Positions 1 through 5,071 of a DNA stretch of 5,071 nt are shown in pieces. Numbering within the stretch: the stretch's first letter is position 1; every line of letters starts with the position of its first letter. The translations under genes and the position numbers were made by a program. The notes under the pieces were generated by a model. The model saw only the letters and a list, made by a program, of their open reading frames with translations. It was not told where the DNA came from and made no database searches. The stretch is from Pseudomonadota bacterium. Its GTDB lineage: Bacteria; Myxococcota; Myxococcia; Myxococcales; Vulgatibacteraceae. The stretch spans positions 1 to 5,071 of the forward strand of contig JAEZJH010000371.1 of assembly GCA_023436385.1 (NCBI GenBank), given 5' to 3'.

Positions 1-1606
1 CGGCGGCGATGGCCTTGGGGACGATCCCGTACTGCGCGGAATCCACGAGGGTGCCGTCGTCGTTCACGACCAGGTGGAGCCCCAGGTCGCCGGCGACGAG
101 GAGGTCCCGGTCACCGTCGCCGTCGAGGTCGACCGGGAGCGCCTCCCGGGGAGTCGAGCCGCCGACCAGCGGGAGGAGGGGCGACGGCGTGAAGTCGTCG
201 GCGAGGAGGACCCGCAGCCCGGGCGCCGTGCCGGCCTCGAGGGTGACCAGGTCGGTGGCGCCGTCGCCATCGATGTCGACGCCCACGAGCGAGGTCAAAC
301 CCGGCTCGATCTCCACCACCCGGTCGGCCCGCGGCGGCCAACCGTTGAAGAACTGGATCACCCCGAGCTCCTGCCAGACGGTGGCGATTTCCGCCTGGGG
401 ATCGCCGTCGAGTTCGACCAGGGCAGCGCCGGTGTACACCTCGGGAGCAAAGGCCAGGCCGCTGTCCGTGACGCCCGGATGGAGGAGGTACATCCGGGTT
501 TCGCCTCCCGGAACCACCAGCACGTCCGGGCCGGGCGTGGTGTCGATCTCGCCCACGGCGAGGGCGGGCGACGTGGAGAGGACGGGCCCGATTCGCACCG
601 GCGCGGGGAAGCGGCCGTCGCCGGGGTTCGGGAGGACGTCGATCCACCGCGAACTCAGGTTCCCCACCACGAAGTCGAGCGCGCCGTCGCCGTCGACGTT
701 GGCGAGGAACGGCAGGGTCACGCCGAAGCCCGCCGCCCCGCGGTAGCCGACGAAGTGGTCGCCCTCGTTCCACATCACGTCGAAGTCTCCGGTGCGGAAG
801 CCGACGAAGTCGACGTCCCCGTCGCCGTCGACGTCGCCGGTGGCCATGCGCCAGACGAGCGTCTGCCGCGGCTCGAGGGCCCCGTAGTCGGAGAAGCGGC
901 CGGTGCCGTCGTTCCGCGCCATGCTCCCCTCGTCGAGGACGGCGTCGAGATCGCCGTCGCCGTCGAAGTCCCCCAACACCACCTCGGCGTGCTGGCTGTC
1001 GTTGACGTAGACCTCGCCGGGGACGAACTGGAACGGGCCGACGGTCTTCACCGTGTAGAGCTCGTGGCCCTCGGCGATCACCAGGTCGTCGTCGCCGTCG
1101 CCGTCCATGTCCCCGATCGCGATCCCGTCGGGACGGGCCTCCGGGGGGAGCGGGACGGGATCGGGGATCGCTTCGAAGTTGCCGCCACCCAGGTTCTTCG
1201 CCACGTGGATGGTGCGGTAGTTGCCGTCGGAGAGGACGAGGTCGAGGTCGCCGTCCCCGTCGAGATCGGCGACCCTCGGGGCCTTGGGGAGGTGCGGCTG
1301 CACGTAGGGCCAGGAGACGGCGACCACCCGGGCCTCGCCGGTCGCGCCCCGGAGGACCAGGTGAATCTTGGGGCTGAACTGGTTGAAAACGCCGGCGATG
1401 TCCAGTGGACCCTCGCCGTCGAGATCCGCGATCAGGAGGTCGACGAGCGGGGCGGGAGCGGTGGTGATCGTCACCGGAGGGGCGAAGGTCCCCCCGAGGT
1501 TCTCCAGCCAGCGGACCGCGTACGGCTCGCCCGCGTCGGCGGTGAGGAGATCGGGGTCGCCGTCGCCGTCCAGGTCCCCCACGGCGATGCCGCCGTAGAC
1601 CGCGCC
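1..1606 (-). repeat. VCBS/FG-GAP-type repeats with DxDGDGDxD calcium loops
   Basis: Residues about 258-792 of the lipoprotein contain roughly eleven repeats centred on acidic loops such as DLDGDGDPDL, DMDGDGDDDL, DFDGDGDLDA and DIDGDGATDL. Three copies are degenerate: DLDGEGPLDI, IDTTPGPDVL and ELDGDPQAEI. Each loop is followed by short hydrophobic beta-strand-like segments. On the plus strand the loops read as recurring GTCGCCGTCGCCGTCGAG-like runs, visible near 102, 1245 and 1556. Integrin-type beta-propellers of this class usually have seven blades, so eleven motifs imply more than one propeller or a longer repeat array. The array may continue beyond the left edge. Confidence 0.85.
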
Positions 1607-2377
1607 GGCGTCGACCCGGGACGGCGCCGGCAGGCCGAACCCGTTCCAGCAGGGCGCCGCCGCGCAGGCGCCGTCGCGACAGACCAGGCCGTCCGCGCAG
1701 GCGAGCCCGCAGGCCCCGCAGTGGGCCGCATCCGTCTTCGGATCGGCGCAGGTCCCGTCGCAGTCGAGCCAGCCGTCCGGACAGACGCACCCGCCCGCCA
1801 CGCAGATCGTCCCGCCGGTACAGGCGTTGCCGCAGGAGCCGCAGTGGGCCTGGTCGCTCTGGAGATCGGCGCAGAGCCCCGGCTCGCACTCCTCCCGGTC
1901 GGACGGGCAGGCGCAGTCGCCGTCGGCGCAGAGCATCCCGTCGCCGCACGCCGCCTCGCAGCCGCCGCAGTGGTCCGGATCGGTGTCGAGGTCGACGCAC
2001 GCCTCGCCGCACCTTTCCTCGCCGGTCGGACACCCGCAGGAGCCGGCCTCGCAGGCCACGCCGACGGGGCAGGCGTTTCCGCAGGTGCCGCAGTGGTCCC
2101 GATCGGTGTCGGTGTCGACACAGCCGTCGCCGCAGCGCTCCGTGCCGGCCGGGCAGCTCTCCGCCGCGGTGCAGCGCCCGTCGACGCAGGACCTCCCGGC
2201 CTCGCAGGCGCGATCGCAGTCGCCGCAATGGGCAGCGTCCGCCTGCAGATCGACACAGTCGCCGCCGCAGGCCACCAGCGGCGCCTCACAGGACTTCGAA
2301 CCGGATGAGTCGTCGCCGCAGGAGGCGACGACGGAGCCGAGCAGCGCCAGGACGGCGACCGCCAGATTTCGAGACAT
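1..2377 (-). CDS. Cys-rich and VCBS/FG-GAP repeat lipoprotein (3' end outside window)
   Basis: The frame is open from an ATG at 2377 to the left edge, giving 792 codons without a stop, so the C-terminus is missing. A GGAGG ribosome binding site (complement of 2386-2390) lies 8 bases before the ATG. Residues 1-20 form a lipoprotein signal peptide: a short SRN n-region, a hydrophobic stretch and the lipobox V17-A18-S19-C20. Residues 30-243 hold five Cys-rich repeats with a common HCGxCxxxC core. From about residue 258, acidic DxDGDGDxDL motifs recur every 40-50 residues (near 268, 371, 423, 470, 515, 560, 701 and 750, with degenerate copies near 319, 611 and 656). These are typical of VCBS/FG-GAP calcium-binding beta-propeller blades. 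The protein is inferred to be a membrane-anchored surface or periplasmic lipoprotein; ligand and function are unknown. It is transcribed divergently from the arsenic genes, with no evident functional link to them. Family style is typical of myxobacteria-like genomes. Confidence 0.9.
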   Translation of the reverse strand, partial: MSRNLAVAVLALLGSVVASCGDDSSGSKSCEAPLVACGGDCVDLQADAAHCGDCDRACEAGRSCVDGRCTAAESCPAGTERCGDGCVDTDTDRDHCGTCGNACPVGVACEAGSCGCPTGEERCGEACVDLDTDPDHCGGCEAACGDGMLCADGDCACPSDREECEPGLCADLQSDQAHCGSCGNACTGGTICVAGGCVCPDGWLDCDGTCADPKTDAAHCGACGLACADGLVCRDGACAAAPCWNGFGLPAPSRVDAGAVYGGIAVGDLDGDGDPDLLTADAGEPYAVRWLENLGGTFAPPVTITTAPAPLVDLLIADLDGEGPLDIAGVFNQFSPKIHLVLRGATGEARVVAVSWPYVQPHLPKAPRVADLDGDGDLDLVLSDGNYRTIHVAKNLGGGNFEAIPDPVPLPPEARPDGIAIGDMDGDGDDDLVIAEGHELYTVKTVGPFQFVPGEVYVNDSQHAEVVLGDFDGDGDLDAVLDEGSMARNDGTGRFSDYGALEPRQTLVWRMATGDVDGDGDVDFVGFRTGDFDVMWNEGDHFVGYRGAAGFGVTLPFLANVDGDGALDFVVGNLSSRWIDVLPNPGDGRFPAPVRIGPVLSTSPALAVGEIDTTPGPDVLVVPGGETRMYLLHPGVTDSGLAFAPEVYTGAALVELDGDPQAEIATVWQELGVIQFFNGWPPRADRVVEIEPGLTSLVGVDIDGDGATDLVTLEAGTAPGLRVLLADDFTPSPLLPLVGGSTPREALPVDLDGDGDRDLLVAGDLGLHLVVNDDGTLVDSAQYGIVPKAIAA
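1649..2290 (-). repeat. Five tandem Cys-rich repeats of about 40 residues in the lipoprotein
   Basis: Residues 30-243 of the lipoprotein consist of five diverged units of 40-46 residues. Each has the pattern C-x(3-5)-C-[VA]-D-x(6)-HCG-x-C-x(3)-C-x(5)-C-x(4)-C, usually ending in C-x-C or a single Cys. In the DNA the HCG core appears on the plus strand as CCGCAGTGG or close variants, near 1717, 1839, 1966, 2088 and 2224, a spacing of about 120-135 bases. The even number and regular spacing of cysteines suggest disulfide-stabilised small modules exported to an oxidising compartment. Similar repeats are common in secreted proteins of Myxococcota. Whether they bind a ligand cannot be read from the sequence. 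Confidence 0.8.
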
Positions 2378-2598
2378 GATGATCCCCTCCCCTTCCCCGG
2401 CTCGATATCACGTCCGCGTCGGGGGAAGGAGGAGCGGAGCCGAGCACCTCCGTTCCATCGAGGACCAGGGGGCCGACCGGCGCCGCCGTGTGTGAATATC
2501 CCACCGGAAACCTCGCCGGTCGTCCGGTGCCTCGGGTAGGCTGCGCTCGCTCGCCGACCGGATCGGGCGGCGGGCTGGATCACGAAAGGAACGCACCG
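2378..2598. promoter_or_regulatory. Divergent intergenic region between the lipoprotein and AhpD-like genes
   Basis: This 221-base gap must hold the promoters for both flanking genes, which point away from each other. Each gene's ribosome binding site lies at its edge: GGAGG on the minus strand (2386-2390) and GAAAGGA on the plus strand (2584-2590). AT-rich pockets stand out at 2403-2409 (GATATCA) and 2493-2500 (TGAATATC) and could be part of -10 elements, but I see no convincing -35 partner. A pair of overlapping inverted repeats lies at 2502-2529: CACCGG with CCGGTG, and ACCGG with CCGGT. They could form a small leader hairpin upstream of the AhpD-like gene. No convincing small gene or RNA is seen here. 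Confidence 0.45.
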
Positions 2599-2931
2599 AT
2601 GAGCACGAACACCCCGTCGCCGATGGATCTCCTCCGCTCGATCTCCCCCGAGGGCGCCAAGACCTTCCTCGAACACCGGACCGCGATTCTCGAGAACCCG
2701 GAACTCCAGGCGATCCCGGAGAAGTACAAGCTCCTCATCGGGATCGGCGTGGCCGCGGCGATGCAGTGCGAGGCCTGCACCCTGCAGTGGACCAAGCAGG
2801 CGCGCGGCCTCGGCGCCACCGACGCGGAGATCGTCGAGGCCCTGCTGGTCTCCCGGCACATGAAGATGGCCACGGTCAACGTCACCGCCGGCCAGGCCCT
2901 GGCGTGGCTCCAGGAGCACCCGAAGCGCTAA
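2599..2931 (+). CDS. AhpD-like / carboxymuconolactone decarboxylase-family protein
   Basis: This 110-residue protein is a normal length for a single-domain member of the AhpD/CMD family. I chose the ATG at 2599 because GAAAGGA (2584-2590) lies 8 bases upstream and the protein then matches family length; an upstream in-frame GTG at 2488 lacks a good binding site. The core runs from about residue 37 to 104, with the helix LLIGIGVAAAMQ leading into C57-E-A-C60, then the family-like GLGATDAEIVEALLVS segment (70-85). In AhpD, CxxC works as a redox disulfide with a Glu 12 residues before the first Cys and a His 4 after the second. Here those positions appear to be L45 and W64, so classic peroxidase activity is doubtful. 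It is probably a small cytosolic all-helical oligomer with thiol redox chemistry; the substrate is unknown. It precedes the ars operon but has its own terminator, so a role in arsenic response is only suggested by proximity. Confidence 0.85.
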   Translation: MSTNTPSPMDLLRSISPEGAKTFLEHRTAILENPELQAIPEKYKLLIGIGVAAAMQCEACTLQWTKQARGLGATDAEIVEALLVSRHMKMATVNVTAGQALAWLQEHPKR

Positions 2932-2939
2932 GGCGCGGC

Positions 2940-2959
2940 GGCCCCTCGATCGAAGGGCC
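2940..2959. repeat. Near-perfect 20-base palindrome after the AhpD-like gene
   Basis: The sequence GGCCCCTCGATCGAAGGGCC is palindromic except for one C/A mismatch pair, and centres on TCGATCGA. It starts 8 bases after the stop codon of the AhpD-like gene and shares its last four bases with the foot of the following larger hairpin, so the two structures exclude one another in RNA. It may be part of the termination region or a protein-binding site. Confidence 0.5.
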
Positions 2960-3003
2960 CCGGAGGCGGCTTCTCGCGAAGCCTGCCGGCCGGGGCCTTC
3001 TTC
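2956..3003 (+). terminator. Likely intrinsic terminator of the AhpD-like gene
   Basis: An outer 8-base stem (GGCCCCGG 2956-2963 with CCGGGGCC 2990-2997) encloses GGC/GCC (2965-2967 with 2985-2987) and GGCTTC/GAAGCC (2968-2973 with 2978-2983). The loop is TCGC and there are small asymmetric bulges. The stem is followed directly by TTCTTC. The T tract is weak by enteric standards, but strong GC stems with short T tails are usual in GC-rich genomes. Its place 25 bases after the stop codon supports a terminator that separates this gene from the ars operon. Confidence 0.7.
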
Positions 3004-3146
3004 GTACCCGGTACCGCCGCCGGCCACGATCCCCGCCGTGGAACGCCGGTGCTTCTGGCCGTGGCGATCCCGCGCTGGCTTTCTCGGCCCGAGCTCGAGG
3101 AGTGGTGTCGTCGACGGCCTCCGGGGCAGCCCGCCGTCCGTTGCAC

Positions 3147-3168
3147 CGGTTGACCGAATCGGCAACCG
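3147..3168. promoter_or_regulatory. Candidate ArsR operator upstream of arsR
   Basis: A perfect 6-base inverted repeat, CGGTTG (3147-3152) and CAACCG (3163-3168), is separated by 10 bases that themselves contain CCGA-A-TCGG. ArsR-family winged-helix dimers usually bind a two-fold symmetric site overlapping the promoter of their own operon. This one lies 21 bases before the arsR start and overlaps the only reasonable -35 hexamer. Binding is inferred from position and symmetry alone. Confidence 0.55.
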
Positions 3169-3178
3169 ACGATAGACG
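3150..3178 (+). promoter_or_regulatory. Possible sigma-70-type promoter of the ars operon
   Basis: TTGACC (3150-3155) is a close match to the -35 consensus. It is followed after 17 bases by TAGACG (3173-3178), a poor -10 matching three of six positions. Transcription would then start only a few bases before the arsR ATG at 3189, giving an almost leaderless message. The -35 lies inside the candidate operator, which would suit repression by blocking polymerase. The weak -10 leaves the promoter uncertain. Confidence 0.35.
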
Positions 3179-3188
3179 ATGGAAGCCG

Positions 3189-3572
3189 ATGCGACCCCGC
3201 CCCAAGCCCTCCGCCTCGTCCTGCCCCCCGCCCCGCGCCGCCCCGGCCCGGAGACCCACCGCCGGCCCGAAGGCCGACGCCGAGCTGGCGGAGCTGGCCA
3301 AGGCCGTCGGCCACCCGGTGCGCGTGCAGATCCTCCGGATCCTCCTCTCCCGGACCACCTGTGTCTGCGGCGAGATCGTCGACGAGCTGCCCCTCGCCCA
3401 GTCGACCGTCTCGCAGCACCTGAAGGTGCTCAAGGAGGCCGGGCTGATCCGGGGCGAGATCGACGGTCCCCGGGTCTGCTACTGCATCGAGCCCGACGCG
3501 CTCCGCCGGCTGGCGGAGCTCACCGGCGCGCTCGCCGCCCGCATCCCCGCTGTTTCCGAAGGAGCCTGCTAG
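3189..3572 (+). CDS. arsR: ArsR/SmtB-family metalloid-responsive repressor
   Basis: This 127-residue winged-helix protein should repress the operon until As(III) or Sb(III) binds. Residues 1-28 are a Pro/Arg/Ala-rich tail not typical of the family. The conserved domain starts near residue 31 with AELAELAKAVGHPVRVQILR, followed by the recognition region QSTVSQHLKVLKEAGLI (71-87) and a beta-wing ending in GPRVCYCIEP. Metalloid ligands probably come from C58-V-C60 in the helix before the recognition helix and C98-Y-C100 after the wing. The enteric ELCVCDLC arrangement has a third Cys in the first helix, absent here. The ATG at 3189 has GGAAG close by (3181-3185, spacing only 3). An ATG at 3179 is in a different frame and does not encode this domain. 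Its TAG stop abuts the arsD ATG with no gap. Confidence is high for the family; the exact N-terminus is less sure. Confidence 0.93.
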   Translation: MRPRPKPSASSCPPPRAAPARRPTAGPKADAELAELAKAVGHPVRVQILRILLSRTTCVCGEIVDELPLAQSTVSQHLKVLKEAGLIRGEIDGPRVCYCIEPDALRRLAELTGALAARIPAVSEGAC

Positions 3573-3947
3573 ATGTCTCGCCTCGAGGTGTACGACCCCG
3601 CGATGTGTTGCCCGACCGGTGTCTGCGGTCCCGCGGTGGATCCGAAGCTGGCCCGGTTCGCCGCCGATCTCGCCTGGCTCGGGACCGTCGGCATCGAGGT
3701 GCGGCGCCACAACCTGGCCCAGGAGCCCGCGGCGTTCGCCGAGAACCCGCTGGTGAAGGAGGCGCTCGCCTCCGACGGCACCGCCTGCCTGCCGCTCCTG
3801 GTGCTCGACGGCCGGATCGTCTCCCGGGGGAGCTACCCCTCCCGCGCGATCCTGGGCGAGCTGGTCGGCGTGCGTCCCGGCGCGCGGAGGGACCTCCCGG
3901 CGCCGGGGGGGGCTCCCTGCTGCGGCGGGGGCAAGAAGTGCTGCTAG
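3573..3947 (+). CDS. arsD: ArsD arsenite/antimonite metallochaperone
   Basis: ArsD binds trivalent As or Sb in the cytosol and hands it to the ArsA ATPase, raising ArsA's affinity; it is also reported as a weak repressor. The 124-residue protein starts MSRLEVYDPAMCCPTGVCG, with C12, C13 and C18 at the positions essential in the plasmid R773 protein. A thioredoxin-like fold follows, with GTACLPLLVLDG (69-80) near the usual cis-Pro region. The C-terminal tail carries two vicinal Cys pairs, C116-C117 and C123-C124, with the same spacing as the extra pairs of R773 ArsD. AAGGAG (3559-3564) lies 8 bases before the ATG. The start touches the arsR stop and the end overlaps the arsA start, so translation is probably coupled. 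A run of eight G (3905-3912) just before the Cys tail is a potential slippage site. Confidence 0.95.
   Translation: MSRLEVYDPAMCCPTGVCGPAVDPKLARFAADLAWLGTVGIEVRRHNLAQEPAAFAENPLVKEALASDGTACLPLLVLDGRIVSRGSYPSRAILGELVGVRPGARRDLPAPGGAPCCGGGKKCC
3905..3912 (+). other. G8 homopolymer and possible -1 slippery site in arsD
   Basis: Eight consecutive G occur near the end of arsD. In the arsD frame they include G-GGG-GGG (3905-3911), which fits the X-XXY-YYZ pattern of -1 frameshift sites. The -1 frame is the arsA frame, and it is open from here into arsA through GGSLLRRGQEV. A slip, or an indel giving the same shift, would replace the CC-x5-CC tail and join ArsD to ArsA. This could also be chance in GC-rich coding DNA; no stimulatory structure was identified. 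Confidence 0.3.
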
Positions 3948-5071
3948 TCTCCGGGTTCCTGGCCCGACCGACCCGGCACCTCTTCTTCACCGGCAAGGGC
4001 GGCGTCGGCAAGACGTCGCTCGCCTGCGCCACCGCGGTCCGGCTGGCCGACACCGGGAAGCGCGTGCTCCTGGTGAGCACCGATCCCGCCTCCAACCTCG
4101 ACGAGGTGCTGGGCGCGTCGCTCGGCCCGGCACCGACCGCCGTGCCCGGTGTGTCCGGTTTGTATGCGCTCGACCTCGATCCCGAGGCGGCCGCCCGGGC
4201 CTACCGGGAGAAGCTGGTCGGGCCGTACCGCGGCGTGCTCCCCGAGGCGGCGATCCGCAGCATGGAGGAGCAGCTCTCCGGTTCGTGCACGGTGGAGGTG
4301 GCCGCCTTCGACCAATTCTCCCGGCTCCTGGGCGATCCGGCGGCGACCGCCGGCTTCGACCACGTGCTCTTCGACACGGCGCCGACCGGACACACGCTGC
4401 GCCTGCTCTCCCTGCCCGGTGCCTGGCAGGGTTTCATCGAAACCAACACCACCGGCACCTCGTGCCTGGGACCGCTCGCCGGCCTCGCGGCGCAGAAGGC
4501 GGTCTACGACGCGAGCGTGGCGGCCCTCGCCGACGGCGCCCGCACCACGCTGGTCCTCGTCTCCCGGCCCGATCGCGCGGCGCTCCGGGAAGCGGCGCGC
4601 TCGAGCGGGGAACTCTGGCGCCTGGGCGTGGCCAACCAGCACCTGGTGATCAACGGCCACCTCGTCTCCCCCGGCGACGATCCGGTGGCCCGCGCCTTCG
4701 CCGCCCGCGGCACGGCGGCCCTCGCCGAGCTGCCGGAGCCGCTCGCCGGGCTCCCCCGGGACGTCCTGCCCCTCCGTGCGGAGGCGCTCCTCGGCCCGGA
4801 CGCCCTGCGACGGTTCCTCTCCGCCGATCCGGCGCCGGCGCCGGCACCGGCACCCGCTCCCGCCCTCGAGCCCGGCGCCTTCCCGTTCCCCCCGCCGCTG
4901 GCGAGTCTCCTCGACGACCTGGCCGCGCCGGGCCGGGGCGCGATCCTGGCGATGGGCAAGGGCGGCGTCGGCAAGACCACCGTCGCCGCCGCGGTGGCGG
5001 TCGGCCTCGCCGCCCGGGGGCATCGGGTGACCCTCACCACCACCGACCCCGCCGCCCACGTCGGCTGGGTC
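3938..5071 (+). CDS. arsA: ArsA arsenite/antimonite pump ATPase (3' end outside window)
   Basis: ArsA is the soluble ATPase that energises As(III)/Sb(III) extrusion through a membrane pump (ArsB or Acr3). The window holds 378 residues of a protein usually about 580 long. The first half has the P-loop GKGGVGKT (19-26), VSTDPASN (47-53), the signature DTAPTGHTLRLL (146-157) and the metalloid-site cysteines C117 (QLSGSC) and C176 (TSCLGP), matching C113 and C172 of R773 ArsA. A Pro-Ala linker (298-309) leads to the second half, with a second GKGGVGKT (340-347) and TTTDPAAH (367-374). The third metalloid Cys should lie past the edge. The GTG at 3938 is chosen because it is the last GTG, ATG or TTG codon in frame before the first P-loop and gives an N-terminus of the expected length. 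It overlaps arsD by 10 bases; GGGGG (3927-3931) may serve as a weak binding site. The frame is open far upstream, so stops do not set the start. Confidence 0.95.
   Translation, partial: MLLVSGFLARPTRHLFFTGKGGVGKTSLACATAVRLADTGKRVLLVSTDPASNLDEVLGASLGPAPTAVPGVSGLYALDLDPEAAARAYREKLVGPYRGVLPEAAIRSMEEQLSGSCTVEVAAFDQFSRLLGDPAATAGFDHVLFDTAPTGHTLRLLSLPGAWQGFIETNTTGTSCLGPLAGLAAQKAVYDASVAALADGARTTLVLVSRPDRAALREAARSSGELWRLGVANQHLVINGHLVSPGDDPVARAFAARGTAALAELPEPLAGLPRDVLPLRAEALLGPDALRRFLSADPAPAPAPAPAPALEPGAFPFPPPLASLLDDLAAPGRGAILAMGKGGVGKTTVAAAVAVGLAARGHRVTLTTTDPAAHVGWV
4829..4864 (+). repeat. Pro-Ala codon repeat encoding the ArsA interdomain linker
   Basis: Six consecutive Pro-Ala dipeptides (residues 298-309) are encoded by CCGGCG/CCGGCA/CCCGCT-like hexamers. 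They lie between the two ATPase halves of ArsA, where the family has a flexible linker of variable sequence. PA repeats form extended, semi-rigid tethers. The repetitive DNA could vary in copy number between strains. Confidence 0.75.

Noticed and set aside
111..2228. 705-codon open frame on the minus strand
   Set aside because: It overlaps the lipoprotein in another frame, is extremely Arg/Gly-rich and has no signal peptide or domain.
74..2308. 744-codon open frame on the plus strand
   Set aside because: It is antisense to the lipoprotein, low in complexity (Val, Asp, Glu, Arg, Ala rich), has no recognisable domain and is explained by the repeat codons of the real gene.
2488..2598. N-terminal extension of the AhpD-like protein from a GTG at 2488
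   Set aside because: The extra residues look like translated intergenic sequence, no ribosome binding site precedes the GTG, and the ATG at 2599 has a good one.
3004..3146. Possible small gene or RNA between the terminator and the ars operator
   Set aside because: I found only short inverted repeats (such as GTACC/GGTAC near 3004-3014 and CCACG/CGTGG near 3024-3041), with no start with a binding site and no conserved RNA fold that I recognise.
1471..3165. 564-codon minus-strand open frame crossing the AhpD-like gene and the lipoprotein
   Set aside because: It runs antisense through a recognisable gene and out of frame through another, with no domain and no sensible ribosome binding site.
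2766..3188. Extension of ArsR upstream to 2766
   Set aside because: It would run out of frame through the AhpD-like gene, then through the terminator, promoter and operator region.
3179..3937. Open frame from the ATG at 3179 running through arsR and arsD into arsA
   Set aside because: It has no stop before arsA, but its translation over arsR and arsD is Arg/Pro-rich nonsense while the other frame gives clear ArsR and ArsD. Only the part from 3938 resembles ArsA.
3944..5059. 371-codon minus-strand open frame opposite arsA
   Set aside because: It is fully antisense to a well-conserved ATPase, Gly/Arg/Glu-rich and without a domain; it is a product of GC-rich third positions.

Overview
The window is uniformly very GC-rich (roughly 70% by eye), with strong G/C bias at third codon positions. 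It holds one long lipoprotein gene on the minus strand and four genes on the plus strand, three of which form an arsenic-resistance operon. The lipoprotein joins Cys-rich repeats to VCBS/FG-GAP repeats. That architecture, with the GC content and codon use, suggests a Myxococcota or other deltaproteobacterial-type Gram-negative bacterium. This is inference from style; no taxonomic marker gene is present.

Bases 1-2377 (minus strand) carry the 5' part, at least 792 codons, of a surface or periplasmic lipoprotein. It has a lipobox signal peptide, five Cys-rich repeats of about 40 residues, then about eleven DxDGDGDxD-type repeats. It runs off the left edge. Because it has no stop inside the window, it is easily missed in favour of the long but spurious open frames that overlap it. 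A 221-base intergenic region (2378-2598) separates it from the divergent plus-strand genes.

Bases 2599-2931 encode a 110-residue AhpD/carboxymuconolactone decarboxylase-family protein. It keeps the CxxC pair but lacks the family's usual Glu and His relay residues. A strong GC-rich hairpin with a short T-rich tail (2956-3003) follows it and probably ends its transcript.

Bases 3147-5071 are an ars operon in the order arsR, arsD, arsA. ArsR is the metalloid-sensing repressor, ArsD the arsenite/antimonite metallochaperone and ArsA the pump ATPase. arsD starts directly after the arsR stop, and arsA starts at a GTG inside the end of arsD, so the three are tightly coupled. A CGGTTG-N10-CAACCG inverted repeat overlapping a possible -35 element upstream of arsR is a plausible ArsR operator. 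ArsA is cut by the right edge just after its second P-loop. The membrane pump (ArsB or Acr3) and any arsenate reductase are not in the window and would be expected downstream. Expected working: As(III) or Sb(III) releases ArsR, ArsD binds the metalloid and passes it to ArsA, and ArsA drives extrusion through the unseen pump.

No tRNA, rRNA, CRISPR array, insertion sequence or attachment site was recognised. I do not see a wholly new system. The most unusual points are the relay-less AhpD-like protein beside the ars operon, a G8 slippery run in arsD upstream of an open frame into arsA, and the composite lipoprotein.
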